Of a stretch of 64,000 nt of DNA, positions 12,680-25,137 are shown piece by piece (within the stretch, counting starts at the first letter, position 1; each line of letters opens with the position of its first letter). The DNA comes from Diphasiastrum complanatum (taxonomy: Eukaryota > Streptophyta > Lycopodiopsida > Lycopodiales > Lycopodiaceae), in NCBI GenBank assembly GCA_029204225.1, contig CM055098.1, forward strand, positions 49,476,277-49,540,276, written 5' to 3'. Below the pieces are notes generated by a model. It saw nothing but the letters and a program-made list of their open reading frames with translations, was not told the DNA's origin and made no database searches. A program made the position numbers and the translations under genes.

Positions 12680-13498
12680 TGTGAGAAATTGGCAAAAATC
12701 TAGCTTGGTATTCTTATGTTAGAAGTTTGTGAGTGAATCTCACATGTGTGGAGGATGTTCCCACGTGTGGAGAATTGTAAAATAAATTAAAAATGTTTGT
12801 TATAGGGGTCCCATAAAGTTTCATAGTCAAGCTTCTAGGTGTCATTAGTAGATTGAGTCATTTTTGGCTTTAGAGGTCAGTGAAGTACACTTGTTTTGCC
12901 ATTATTAGGCCAAAAGCACAAGTGGAAAACTCAAGCTAAATAGGTTCTTGACAAGTGTCTTTAGTTAGTTTGATGTGTGACAAGTCAAAGTTCAAGAGGT
13001 CCAATAGAATTAAGAGGTGGAAGTACCATTGGTCCAATAGGATTTGAGATATGCTTGAGAATGGTCCAATAGAATGGAGAGATGGATGCATCAATGGTCC
13101 CATAGGATTAAGAGGTTGTAAATATGAGGTCCAATCATGTTTGAGCATTGTGTTAGCTCATGGATTATAGTATCATTGTACTTCTCATTTGGATCTAATT
13201 GATTTGGAGATTGTGTTGATTTTGAGTCTAAGTGATTTTCTAGCATTCTCTCTCTACCCGAGAGCTATTGGTAGCATTATCTCTCTACTCGAGAGCAAGC
13301 TGATTTTGTACTTAGTTTTTATTTTGGATCACTTCTCACACGTGTGTAGCAACTTTGGAAGTGAGTTAATGCATGTAGAAGTGTGTTTTTACCATAGATG
13401 TGAAGATAGATCTTGAATGTCAATCTGATCATTGTGCATCCACACACCTTAGGAGATCTTAATCACACTTTGTGAACACTCCACACGTGTGAAATTAA
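12680..13498 (+). mobile_element. 5' LTR of a Copia element
   Basis: Starts TGTGAGAAATTGGCAAAAAT, closely resembling the start of the paired Copia LTRs at 26408 and 30144 (TGTGAAAAATTGCC, then CAAATCTAGCTTGA). It ends just before a canonical initiator-Met tRNA primer-binding site at 13501. The middle (about 12990-13140) holds five spaced copies of GGTCCNATAGRAT. No matching 3' LTR was seen. Confidence 0.8.
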
Positions 13499-13500
13499 TA

Positions 13501-13513
13501 TGGTATCAGAGCC
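13501..13513 (+). other. Primer-binding site (tRNA-iMet type)
   Basis: TGGTATCAGAGCC, complementary to the 3' end of plant initiator Met tRNA, directly after the LTR. It fixes the orientation of this element as plus. Confidence 0.9.
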
Positions 13514-13904
13514 TACCTAAGGCTACCATGCATTTATTTTCTACCAATTTTAAGCTAGAAATTGTCAAGATCATTTTCCCTAGCTATCTTGTTCAATCTT
13601 GGATCAAAAGGGATCAATAGGGCACTGATTGGGTCTGACCTGGTACTGTATAGAATCAGGTGTTCAGACACGTGTGAGGAACATCCATTTTTAGTTTGAG
13701 TGTTCTCTTTCATGTTTGATCCAAAAATCTTGCTACATAGCTTGTTTTAAAGTTATGTTGACTAGTTTTGGTAGCAATCAGTTTCATTCCATTTATCTGT
13801 TGCAAGGTCTTTTGTAGGAAGTGATAGCACATCATTATTGGATCCTATTGAGAGTGTGTAGCAACTTTTTTGTTCATCATTTGAGTTCTCTTTACCTTAG
13901 ATGG

Positions 13905-14411
13905 CTTCAATGGGTTTGTTGGAACCAAGTGAGAGATTGTCCACTTCAAACTATTCAATTATGGAAGTTGAGGATGGAGTCCATCTTGATCCTTCAAGAT
14001 GTGATGGACATTGTTCTTGGCCTTGAAGAAGAACCTCAAGTTCTTCAATGTGAGGAGGAGTCTCCTCTTCATATGATTTCAAGAAGATCTTTAAGATGCA
14101 TGGCCGAGTCTCTATGGCTCACCTTACATGGAAAAGAGGGGCATCTTTCATGTTGTATCTACTACAACACATTCATATATGCTTCTCTTCCTTTACTTGA
14201 TATGCAATCTTGCTTTATTGAATTTTTTGGATCTCAAAGTTCAAGAAAGGCTATACTAGTTATGTATGATGCTTATGGTATGGACATGCTTTTTGTCATT
14301 ATTGACTTAGATATGTTTCCAATACATTTTGAAAGCAAGATATTGTATTATCAAAAGTATGCTCTTGGTTCTAGTAAGAACAAGATTGAGCTTGTTACTC
14401 ACTTTTTTTAA
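13905..14411 (+). pseudogene. Copia gag N-terminus, decayed
   Basis: Plus-strand reading around 13950-14040 gives LWKLRMESILILQDVMDIVL, the start of the UBN2-type Copia gag and close to RMESLIVIQDLFDIVLSEED of the element at 27921. Upstream in another frame is a plausible start, MASMGLLEPSERLSTSNYS (13903). After about 14050 the reading no longer matches gag, and protease, integrase and RT are absent. This is the truncated product of the LTR element starting at 12680. Confidence 0.75.
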
Positions 14412-15229
14412 AATCATGTTTTCACATGCTTTGAGGCAAATTGTGAACTCCTCTTGAGATAAAGTGAAGCATCCAAAGTGGACACTTACATCCATGAGAG
14501 AGTAATCAGCCTAAAAAAGATCAAGATAGTATTTGATATCAAGATTAGATCCATCATGGATATAGTTCATTGTATGTGGACTAGTCAAGCTAGAAAGCAT
14601 GATCTTGATGATCATCATCTTTTCATATCTTATGATCTTGATCTCTATGACCTTTATGAGGCTTAGAAGCCTCAGATTTCTCTATTTATGGTGCAGCCAT
14701 CATGGAAGTGGAATTTTCAAAGCAAAAATCATCATCAAGCATGGATGAAGCAAAAAGAAATTTCAAGCAATGCTGAGAAGCATCGTGTGTCATAAGATTA
14801 GAACACAAAATCATCCTAGCTGATGAGTTAGAGTTATGAAGTGATTTTCAATCCGTTTTTGGACAACATAGGGATACTATTAGCGACTAATAACAATGTA
14901 TATCTGCCCTAATTTGATTGTCGCGAAGGCTTATTAAAACCAAGCCAATAGATGTAAAAGGGATCACATGATTTTGTTTGAGCTTTGTGAACATAAATTA
15001 GCTACAATTTGGTCCATTTGCAATAAAGAGACGAAAACATTGCCATAAACAAAATTCAACTTCAGCTATCATACATGATGCATTTGTGATCAACTTCGCT
15101 TTTTTATTTTAAGAGAAAAATCAACGTCCTCTCATCTAAAACATGTTTATGAATTACAACGAAATTTTTATAACAGTTCTTTATTTCTTAAGCATAAAGA
15201 TAGTGGAAACTAGATTTCAGACAGAATTC
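14412..15229. other. No gene recognised
   Basis: AT-rich sequence after the truncated Copia. No exon, LTR or RNA gene can be supported. Confidence 0.35.
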
Positions 15230-15324
15230 ACAACTTGACTTGACTATGAAGTCGACCAGCAGAAAACTGATGAAATAATCGGTTCTATGTTTGGCAAGCA
15301 TAGCAGCCGCAGTTTTTTTAGGGC

Positions 15325-15800
15325 TCTTCAAATTCTTTTGACATCGGTCTCTTTCCCTTGAGTTCTTTCACTGGGTCTTATAGCCACAAGGGTTGCCCCT
15401 TTCAAACTTGTTCCATCAGGGAGTTCCATATGAGGTGTGTACCATAATTTCATGTTCAGAGCAAGAACCTGGGTCCTATTTAAATATGCTAGAGCTGCCA
15501 AGGGCTTATTTCTAAACTCTTGCAACTGATCTTTCCCCATGGGTTGCGTTCCTTGCCCGTCGGCATTTGTAAGCACAAAGTGTGGAATGATCAAAATAAT
15601 TTGTTGTAGTAGATAGTGTCTCACAGATGTAGCGATTAGTGAACTTATTGTCCAAACAACTCGGAGCTTCAAACTACCATCAGTATAAAAGGACTATGGG
15701 ATGCTACCATTGTCGACTTGCAAATTCAAAGACTCTGTTTCATTGGATTCCGTAAACTCGCAGGCTCCCTCTGATTGGGCTTGCGCATAAGCTTCCTTTT
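15325..15800 (-). pseudogene. Exon-like fragment of unknown family, one TAG
   Basis: Minus-strand reading of about 155 codons running from 15800 to a stop near 15328, interrupted by one TAG near 15690. It includes LNRTQVLALNMKLWYTPHME and a Glu/Ser-rich start, and looks like biased, once-coding sequence rather than random DNA. I do not recognise a domain. It abuts the 3' end of a TRIM retroelement, which may have split the original exon. Function unknown; a decayed gene copy is my best guess. Confidence 0.35.
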
Positions 15801-15803
15801 CCC

Positions 15804-16532
15804 TGTAGGAATTCGGTGGGCCTTCAACGGATACAACTTAACCTTTTTGGTTCGGAGATTGCACCGTGATGCAACTTAACCTTTCTAGTTCATAATTTGC
15901 ACCAAAATCATGGAGCCTTTTGCCCCTTCCGTGAGCCGCGTTCCGAGATCCCGTCCTTCGACGCCTAGCCGCCCACGAATCCAAGTGCTCCCCCTTGCCC
16001 GCAAAGGGGTTGGTACCAGAGGACATTAAACACTTAGACATTTAGACATTTACCACTTAAACACTTAGACATTTATCACTTATATCCACTTTAAACAAAG
16101 TCCCACTTCTACTTATAAAATTTCTTTGAGCGTGGGTTGTGGCTCCACTTTGCCATTCCAACACTCCCCCTCAAAGTGGGGCACAGGTCACGTTGCTTGC
16201 TCTGATACCATGTAGGAATTCGGTGGGCCTTCAACGGATACAACTTAACCTTTTTGGTTCAGAGGTTGCACCGTGATGCAACTTAACCTTTCTGGTTCAG
16301 AGGTTGTACCAAAATCATGGAGCCTTTTGCCCCTTCCGTGAGCCGCGTTCCGAGATCCCATCCCCAGATGCCTAGCCGCCCATGAATCCAAGTGCTCCCC
16401 CTTGCCCGCAAAGGGGCCCTAGGGGACATTCACTTAGACATTTACCACTTATATCCACTTTGAACAAAGTCCCACTTCTACTTATGGGATTTCTTTGAGC
16501 ATGGGCTGTGGCTCCACTTTGCCATTCCAACA
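15804..16532 (-). mobile_element. TRIM: complete tiny non-autonomous LTR retrotransposon
   Basis: Two direct LTRs, 16211-16532 (5', 322 bp) and 15804-16163 (3', 360 bp), read on the minus strand, each starting TGTTGGAATGGCAAAGTGG and ending CCTACA. Directly after the 5' LTR is TGGTATCAGAGC (16199-16210, initiator-Met primer-binding site), and directly before the 3' LTR is the polypurine tract TTTGAGGGGGAG. Only about 47 bp of internal sequence lies between the LTRs, so there is no coding capacity. The 3' LTR is longer because an ACACTTAGACATTT unit is repeated. I did not find an exact 5-bp target duplication. Confidence 0.92.
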
Positions 16533-16739
16533 CTTGCTCACCGAACTAACTCCTTGGCCTTCAATATCCACTTTTTGGGGTGGATGACGACTGCCTGCCC
16601 CCTCCAGTTAAAAAAAATGAAAACAATGCCAAATTTTTTTGCAAAAAACCTACTCACTACCCATGCCTCCCATAACTGAGATGGAGTGCGAATGGGCTTG
16701 AAAGAGCAAACAATTCTAACAGTTTAAACAAATAGACTA

Positions 16740-17488
<749 letters not shown>

Positions 17489-17812
17489 TCATTTTGGGGC
17501 AATGATCAATACCCTTTCATCTGGATATTTGGCCAAGAAACTTTCTGGAGTAGCCTCTTTGCCCAATCGAAACATCTCGTCCAACAACTCTTTCAGTTGG
17601 CGAGAATAGTCTACAATTGCCGTCGCTAGCTTCTCACCTCTTAGCTCGTTGCCCTCGAACGCCAGTCTTGTCATCTCCTGGTTGGTTTCTTCTTCAAAGG
17701 CCCTAGCGTTTGCCTCCCACTCCTCACGCTCTCTTCGACACCGTAGTGTTTGCCCTATTTCCTTGTTTGTTGGCTTGCGCGGTTGCTGGGAGTGGCATTG
17801 GCGATGATCCAT
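17489..17812 (-). CDS. Unrecognised hydrophilic ORF, 107 aa
   Basis: ATG at 17812, immediately beside a CT array, stop at 17489. The product is Glu/Arg-rich and likely helical from about residue 30 to 90 (EEWEANARAFEEETNQEMTR, then a Leu-rich segment). No known domain is visible. Its composition resembles coiled-coil gag-type or small TE-encoded proteins, but I have no direct evidence. Could be non-genic. Confidence 0.25.
   Translation of the reverse strand: MDHRQCHSQQPRKPTNKEIGQTLRCRREREEWEANARAFEEETNQEMTRLAFEGNELRGEKLATAIVDYSRQLKELLDEMFRLGKEATPESFLAKYPDERVLIIAPK

Positions 17813-17860
<48 letters not shown>
17813..17860. repeat. (CT)24 microsatellite
   Basis: Pure CT run at the start of a short GC-rich block. 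Confidence 0.95.
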
Positions 17861-17863
<3 letters not shown>

Positions 17864-18060
17864 GCAGGTTTTGGTAGCGCGGGCGCGAGTCTGGTGGCAC
17901 ATCTTTTCTGTTTTTTTTTTTTTAAGATTGCGTCCAGATCTTGGGCGTGCACACGGACGCTAGACGCGTCTCATGGGTAAAAAATTTTAAAATGAGCGCG
18001 CCTGACCTCGCGCCTGGGGATGCGCAGACGCGAAATGGCCGCGCCCGGCCCGGACCCTCA
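17861..18060. other. GC-rich block with clustered CpG
   Basis: Rich in GCGCG and CGCGCC motifs, very unlike its surroundings, and ends abruptly where AT-rich DNA begins. Could be the end of a transposon or a small unmethylated segment; identity unknown. Confidence 0.4.
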
Positions 18061-18640
18061 TATCTGATATATCTATCTATCTATATATAGATAGATAATC
18101 ATGTTGAAAAATAATTGTATTTTCTCGAAAATTGTAATCATGCTAAAAAATTAAGATACAAATTTTGATAACATATTCAAATTTGCACAAATTTTAAATT
18201 AATTAGTTTAAAACAAATTCATTACATACAAACATACTAAAATCAACCAAAAAAAAATTACTCTACTTATTTGAGAAATTATTTAGTAAAAAATATTCCA
18301 AAATATCAAAACTTCTATGTATGAAAAAACTTGCTTTAAAAAAATTATTTCTTGTAAATGTAATATAAATTTTTTAAAAATAATAATTTGTAGAGATTTA
18401 CAAAAATTCTTGTAACTTAATGTCTAAAAATATAAACACAAATACATATTCAAACTAATTATTATTTCTAAAAATATTACTTTAAACATCTAAAATTATA
18501 CGACTTCTAAACATATTTAATTTTTTTTATAAAAAAGATCTTGTCGTTAGTATCATAATTAAGAACTTGTCATTGTATCAATATATTTTAAAATTTTGTC
18601 ATTTCATAACAACATTTATAAAAATAAAAACATCATTTAA
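18061..18640. repeat. GATA/TATC palindrome and AT-rich tract
   Basis: At 18061-18096 a TATC run meets its complement (TATCTATCTATATATAGATAG), giving a near-perfect hairpin. It is followed by about 540 bp of AT-rich low-complexity sequence with no reading frame. Confidence 0.8.
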
Positions 18641-18654
18641 TATAGATCAGAGTG

Positions 18655-19280
18655 CCGATTTCGAGCTCAAGGAGCTCAACTTGTGTGGCTAATGACAAAT
18701 CTGGAGTCCAAGGGGACTCATTATGGCATGCTGAAACTGACATATCTCGGGCCCAAAGGAGTTCCCAGATACATTTTCTTTCTATTAATAAAGCAGGCCC
18801 TTAGTTCCATGGGGCCTAAGTACTTTAACTATTATTGCAGATTTACATAGGTTTTACGTAAGTGAACTAGATCTACACTTTTCTTGTGCTAAGTGCAAAA
18901 GTGGTTTCTTATTTTAAAGTTGGTCTTTTTGGGCCAATGAATAATGCATGTGTCTTTGTGCTTATAAATAAAATCTGCCCGGTGAATCAAGCCCGTGCCA
19001 TGAGCCTTAGATTCCAGTTTGGCCCTGATGATGACATCAACTTTCTCAAACGAGGGGACAATGTTGTAAAGCTGACTCGAGTGTACCCAGTGTGTCTTGT
19101 AAGACTCTAAGGTGCAACACTCTCCAAGGTAGTAAGCTCCTAGGACCCATGTCCAAGATCCAAGCTTATTCTGCCCGCCAGGACAGCTCTCGGGACCCAT
19201 ATCCGAGAGCTAGACTAATTATGCCAGACTTGTCAGGCTTAATCATCAAAATAAAAACAAAGTCCAGAAAAGCGTGCTTT
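18655..19280. other. No gene recognised
   Basis: Moderate GC sequence with short internal repeats such as GGGACCCATATCC and GGACCCATGTCC. Possibly repeat-derived. No exon supported. Confidence 0.3.
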
Positions 19281-19795
19281 ATCACACAACACCATATTCT
19301 AGGATAGAGGGAGTGCACCGAATCCCATCAAAACTATACGGGGAGTCCAACAGACATAGACTTCGGCAGCTCAATCAGTGCCAAAAATCTAGTCGCCAAG
19401 TCTCAGCTCCCTCTACCAACGCGAACCAGGTACAATGCACAACACATGTTGGTGGCTCCGATACCAGTTAGTCTATGTATGAATGTCACATCTTCCAGAT
19501 TTAATAAACGTGATCATTGGGGATGATTATCATTTCGGTTTCGCCTCACTGATCCAAGTGGAAGGACCCTTACTACAACCTTTTTGCGTCGTTGGCATCT
19601 AAGCGTCCACGTCATCGACATGAGGCCTGCCTCTATGCCATTTGGTCAATGTGGCAAATACTATGCCTTGAGATATTACTTGTCACTTGTCTTTGCCTTT
19701 GGTTACCTTTTGGAGACGGAATCTGAGTTGGCTTTGCATTCATATTTTCTAAGTCTGAATGGTTAGGCTTGTTGCATTTTCTAAGCTGCTTATTC
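19281..19795 (+). mobile_element. 5' LTR (first part) of a non-autonomous LTR element, split
   Basis: About 510 bp that match 23865-24378 closely along their length, including TTTAATAAA and CTACAACCTTTTTGCGTCGT. The remaining ~50 bp of the LTR lies at 23140-23189, just before a primer-binding site, so this 5' LTR was split by the DNA now at 19796-23139. Confidence 0.85.
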
Positions 19796-20300
19796 TCGGA
19801 AAGTGGTATGCAGAAGATAGGTCTAGCTCGAAAAGAAACGAATGAAAATAATTCATGTGTCTAGAAAGAAAACCTTTCGTGCATGGCGGAATAAACTATC
19901 TTCATCTTTCCAATGCATGACTATGCCTATCAATTTCAAACAAGACAATAGTGATAGAAATCACGTTTGAAATTATAGTAACTAACTTTGAAATTGTCCG
20001 TACTACAGTGATTACGTAGCCAAACAATTAAGCATTGAAGATTATCAGACAAATAATTAGTCGTGAAGAAATACAGAAATGCATACATCTTGAGACGAAA
20101 CTGAACACAATAAAGAATAGTATTGATGCAAAATGAAACAGAAGTAAATGAGTACAATAAGTTGTGGATTGAAGCCGTGTACTCTATGTTATCTCTGAGC
20201 GACTAAAAAATGAAAGTCTGAATTAATGCACAATGATGATTCTGTTAGCTCTCTCTCTCTCTCTCTTGAGCCTGCGAGCTTGAACACTCCTGAGCATTCT
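19796..20300. other. No gene recognised; inside the split LTR element
   Basis: Sequence between the split LTR and the 3' edge of the Copia pol. Contains a 19-bp CT run at 20251-20269. No 3' LTR for the Copia was found here. Confidence 0.35.
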
Positions 20301-20349
20301 AGCTCACTTCTTAGAGTTGTGTGACTCCAAACTTAATGCTTTAGTAAAG

Positions 20350-22790
20350 CTAGGTGTATAGTCGTGATCAATGAGAAAATTATTGATCTTTTGAAACCAT
20401 GCTCGAGCAGATTCAAGCCAAAAAGTGCCTTATGGAGTTTACAAACATGATTGTGCTTACCCTCAATAATATAACCTTCGGGTTGCACCATGTAAATGTC
20501 TTCTTATAACTCCATTGAGATATGCTGTCTGTACATCCATTTGATGTATTTTCAAATCTGCTGCAATGGCAAATGATAGCAAAAGTCAAATAGAAGAATG
20601 CTTGACTACTGGACTGAAGGTCTCAGTGTAATCGACGTTGTATACCTGAGAAAAACCTCTGGCTACTAGTCATGTCTTTCTTCTATTGATGCTTCCGTCT
20701 GCGTTGTACTTGACTTTGAAAATCCATTTGCAATCAACTACGTTTCTGCTAGCAAGTAATTCGACAATTGTCCATGTTTGGTTCTTGATAAGAGATGAAT
20801 ACTTTTTATCCATAGCTTCTTTCCAGAGATATGATTTAGACTGACTGAGTGCCTCTTGGACATATGTCGGTTCATGTTGAAGTAGTCTGCAACAAGATAT
20901 GTTGCAGACTCGTCAATATATCGGTTAGGTGGTCTGCTAGTCCTTGAAGATCTTCTGGGTAGTACAAGAAGTTGATCGTTTCTATCATACTGTAGTTGCT
21001 GAACTGCAACATCATCATCTTCTGATCCACCATTCATTCGTTGTTCGTCGGAAGTAGAAGAGCTTGGACCTTCAATGGGAATAGTTGCCTGCGGAACTGG
21101 AAAGTTCAAAGTGTCAGGAGAATCTGACAGGTCGGCTATATGGGAACTACCTTTTCCTTTGAGATCTTGAAACTGATCTACGATGAAGATGACATCCCGG
21201 CTAGTGAATATCTTCAACTCGATGGGATCGAACAACTTGTAGGCTTGATCTGAAGTAGTGTAGCTGATGAAAACACACTCGATACTCTGGAAGTCGAGCT
21301 TCTTCTTGAGATCACGAGGTATCTGCGCAAAAGCAGTGCATCCAAAAACTCGTAAGTTTGATAAAGAAGGTTTGGTACCTGTCCAAATTTCGAATGGTAT
21401 TTTGTCTGAGAGGCCTTTAGTAGAACATCTGTTCTGAATATAGGTTGTTGTTGAAACAGCTTCAACCTAGAAGGACTTGGGAAGTGTCGCATGTGATAAC
21501 ATGCACTTTGCCAATTCAACTAAGGTTCTATTCTTTCTCTCAGCAAGACCATTTGACTTAGATGAATAGGAAGTGATGTATTGTTGTTCAGTGTCATTGT
21601 TAAGGAGATAGTCCTTAAATTCGTTGGAGATGTATTCTCCCCTGTTATCTGACCTTAGTGCTTTGATTCGTTTGTGAGTTTGATTCTTAACATGTTCTTT
21701 GAATTTTCTGAATTTGATGAAAGCCTCTAATTTCTGTTTAATGAAGTAAACAACTGTTCTTCTGGAGAATTCGTCAATAAAAGTAATGAAGTACTTTGTA
21801 TCTAGCAATTAAGGAGTTTGCATAGGTCCACATATATCTGTATGAACAACATCTAACAGATCTTTTGCTGCATGCATATGGTTTGATCTAAAAGGAAACC
21901 TAGCCTGCTTTCCCAAAATGCAGCTATGACAGACAGGGAGATCGACCTTACCAAAAGGATAGTCAATATCAAGGACCATGGATTGTTTGGTCATGTTCAA
22001 AATAGATGCATGATTCACGTGTCCTAAGCGATGATGCCATAGTAATGCTTTATTGACTAGAACAGAGGTTTTCAAAGCTTGACTAGACTCAGAATAACAG
22101 TGTGCCAATCTATATAAGTAACCCTGCCTCTTGCCGAGTGCGAGGATCTTATGACTTCTATTAATAATTCTGCATTGATCATATTCAAATTCTACCTTAT
22201 GACCTAAATATGTAATTCTACTCACTGATAACATATTTGTAGAGAGTTTAGGAACATATAAAACCTTCGATAATAATTTGAATTGATCATGCTGGAATCG
22301 CAATCTTACAGTACCTTCACCTTCAATAGTGTGAGTACTATTGTCACCAAGATGAACAAATTTCTTCGTGTTGTAAGGAGTGTAAGAGTTGAAGATCTCA
22401 TGTTGATTGGTCATATGTTGAGTTGCTCCAAAATCCAGAAACCATGAATCATCCAAAAATGCGCTTTGATCTTTGACCATGAATGCGCCTTCGTCCACTT
22501 AGACCTGGGGAGATGATGAGACTGTGTTTGCTTGTTAATCAAGTTGCTTGGCTGCATTCTTTGCTTAGAGAATTCGACAATCCTTGATCTCATGGTTATT
22601 GCGCTTACAAAACCTGCAAAACGTCTTCTTCTTCGATTGTGAATTCGATGATTGTTCTTGACCTTGAGTCTGTTTCTGATTCATTGCAGCCTTCTTGGAG
22701 CTTTTCTGCTTTTGTCGCTTCGAGCCTTTGTTGACAAATAGAGCCTGAGAGGAGGAAGTAGACAAAGTGTCTTCACCCCCGAACCATGGT
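20350..22790 (-). mobile_element. Ty1/Copia gag-pol fragment, many stops
   Basis: One minus-strand frame runs from 22765 to 20738 with only stop codons breaking it (between 22498 and 22567, TAA at 21809-21811, TAG at 21467-21469). Order: CCHC knuckle CRFCKRNNHEIKDC; protease WFLDFGATQHM (DSG reads DFG); HHCC integrase zinc finger LWHHRLGHVNH and CHSCILGKQARFPF; integrase core with HTDICGPM, RSDNRGEY and NGLAERKNRT, so all three DDE acids survive; C-terminal integrase with RVFGCTAFAQIPRDLKKK and FTSRDVIF. RT N-terminus continues in shifted frames to about 20350 (MDVQTAYLNG, SARAWFQKINNFL). YVDD and RNase H are lost. Upstream gag is missing; the pol abuts part of a Gypsy LTR. Confidence 0.92.
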
Positions 22791-23139
22791 GACTGAATGC
22801 AAGAGAGGAGAGGATCCTAGCTCTTGGAAACATGAAATTAGAATGAGGAGTAGGGCGAGTTTCAATGGGATATATACTCTCCAAAAGCTAGAGAATCTTC
22901 TCTCTAGGATCCCTCCAATCCTATCAAAAGCATTTGACCTTCCTTTCTTGCACAAAAGTTGTCAATCACTATGCAAAATCTCCATATGTCCAATTAGAGC
23001 ACTTGGGCCCTCATAAGATTATTAATTACATTACTGGCCAGGCTCGGAATGACGTGGCGTAACTAATAACTACACTAGAGTACCGGCTATCCATGTCAGA
23101 AATTATTTCGAATCCCACATACTAGACATGGATGCAACA
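22791..23139 (-). mobile_element. Gypsy LTR copy A, truncated
   Basis: Minus-strand start TGTTGCATCCATGTC at 23139, then CGAAATAATTTCTGACATGGAT, matching LTR copies at 52711 and 25557. A TATATA box and AACTCGCCCTACTCCTCATT match the copy at 60997. The 3' part is replaced by Copia pol from about 22790. Confidence 0.8.
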
Positions 23140-23191
23140 CTTGGAGAAACCGATCAAATCCCAGTGCCCTTTGAGGCGTCGATGCTATATG

Positions 23192-23864
23192 TGGTATCAC
23201 AGCCTACGCGAGTCTCACAGAGATGGCCACTTTTTGGGACTCGTCAGGACAACTGTTGTGCAAGGTGTTGCCCATAATATAAGCACGGGTGGTCGGCAAA
23301 ATGGGGGACTTGATGCAGCAAGGTGCTACCCTCGAGGTGTAAGCAAAGTCAACTCTCGCGATTCGAGTCTGGCACCGTTTACACATAGGATAGACGAGGA
23401 AAAGTGGTGCCTAGGTAGCACAGTTTGTGCCTTGTGATATGCGAGATGACATATTCAAACTGTACGGTTTAACCATTGATACAAAGATGTTGTTCGAATT
23501 CGGGTGTAAAGCACGAGTGGTTAGCTACCGGTGTGGATATCGTTAAGCTATAAGGGCTATTGACCAGATTTGGTGGGACGTTACTAAGGCAATGTGCTGC
23601 TTGATGGGTGAAAGCAGTTGGATGAATGTTTCCCATGGGCTAATTTAGTGATAGATTTGTGTGGGCACGGCTAGGCAAAGATCCTACGTCCAGTCTCAGG
23701 GGGGATATGACTTGAGAGATATCCTCCATGTGCTAGCTTTTGTTGTGTGCTTGCTTGGATACGATTAACATGGTTCCTACTTGGCTCTTAGGTGATTTGA
23801 TGGTGCTTAATTGAAAAAGAGATATTTTTATATTGGAGCTGACTTTAAAGAAGGAAAAGAGAGC
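23192..23864 (+). mobile_element. Internal region of non-autonomous LTR element
   Basis: Starts with TGGTATCACAGCC (23192-23204), a one-mismatch initiator-Met primer-binding site, and ends with a polypurine tract AAAGAAGGAAAAGAGAGC just before the 3' LTR. Only about 670 bp, with no gag or pol reading, so the element depended on another element for movement. Confidence 0.8.
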
Positions 23865-24470
23865 TGTGGGACCCACTATATTTCGGGACAAAGGGAGTGC
23901 ACTGAATCACATCAGAACTATAGGAGGAGTCCAGCAGACATAGACTTGGGCAGCTCAACTAGCGCTAGGAATCCAGTCGCCAACTTTCAGGTCCCTCTAC
24001 CAACGTGAGAGCCAAGCACAATGCACAACATGTGTTGGTGGCCCCTTGACCAGTCATTCTATGTATGAATGTAATATCTTCCATATTTAATAAAGTTGAT
24101 CTTTCGGTTTCATCTTTGAGACTGATCCAAGTGAAAGGACTCTTACTACAACCTTTTTGCGTCGTTAGCACCTAAGGGCCCACATCATCGAAGTGAGGCC
24201 CACCGCTATGCCATTTGGTCAGTTTGGCGACCACTATACCTTGGGATATTACGAGTGACTTGTCTTTGCCTTTGGTTGCCTTTTGGGGACAGATTCTAAG
24301 TTGGCTTTTGGGTTGGTTGGGATTCCCGTTTTTCTAAGTCTGGATGGTTAGCCTTATTGTGTTTTCAAGGTTGGCTTCTCAGTGAGTTCACGTTAGATGA
24401 ATGTTAGACTTAAGCGTGTCTTGGGAAAACCGATTGAAGTCCCAACGCCCTTTGAGGTGCCGGCACTACA
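23865..24470 (+). mobile_element. 3' LTR of the non-autonomous element
   Basis: 606 bp from TGTGGGACCC to CTACA. Its first ~510 bp match 19281-19795 and its last ~50 bp match 23140-23189. It carries TTTAATAAAG, a polyadenylation-type hexamer, at the place equivalent to that of the 5' copy. Confidence 0.85.
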
Positions 24471-25137
24471 ATAACCCACCCTAGTAAAAGTTGTTACTAG
24501 CATGTGTGAACAAGGTTGCACAAAATCATAATTTCTCAAATATAGTGACAATCAAGACTAGCCCACCCACCATCAAGTAATGATTAAATGAGAGATCTTA
24601 TATGGCTTTCTCTAGTCTTGCACAATGTTTTAGTAAATAATTAATCCTCTTGATTAACATGTTGAACCTGTTGAAGTGGAAGATCATATATATGTTCCAT
24701 GTTGGAAGCTACAAACAAGTACCTTGAACAAGAATTCATTCTATTTTTAGTCAATACCATTTACTAATATGAGTTTCATAAGCATACTCCACATTAGAAA
24801 GAGTCTCTTCACCAAGACCAAAAACTATTGATTTGCCACTTAATAAAACATGTGTGGAAGTTTCACAAGAATAGTTTAGATATTGAGAATATAGCCTCAT
24901 GTAGATTTTTCTCATAAAGAATTCTTGCAACAAGGCCTCTTATCATTAGCAAGTACCACCATATTGACTCCCTTAGCTACAAATCTAGCAACATGTTCAT
25001 CAAACTACCGTATTGCATAAAAAAATCATTAGCCATGCAAAAGTTGATGTTGTTGTCAATTGCCCAAAATTAATGGAAAATTGATAGCTAGTTTGCGAGT
25101 TTCAATATCTACTTCGCCAGTTTTCACAATAATAGAA
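24471..25137. other. No gene recognised
   Basis: AT-rich gap between two LTR elements. Nothing supported. Confidence 0.35.

Noticed and set aside
23204-23386. Coding ORFs in the internal region of the non-autonomous LTR element
   Set aside because: Short, without retroelement motifs, and conflicting frames; treated as noncoding.
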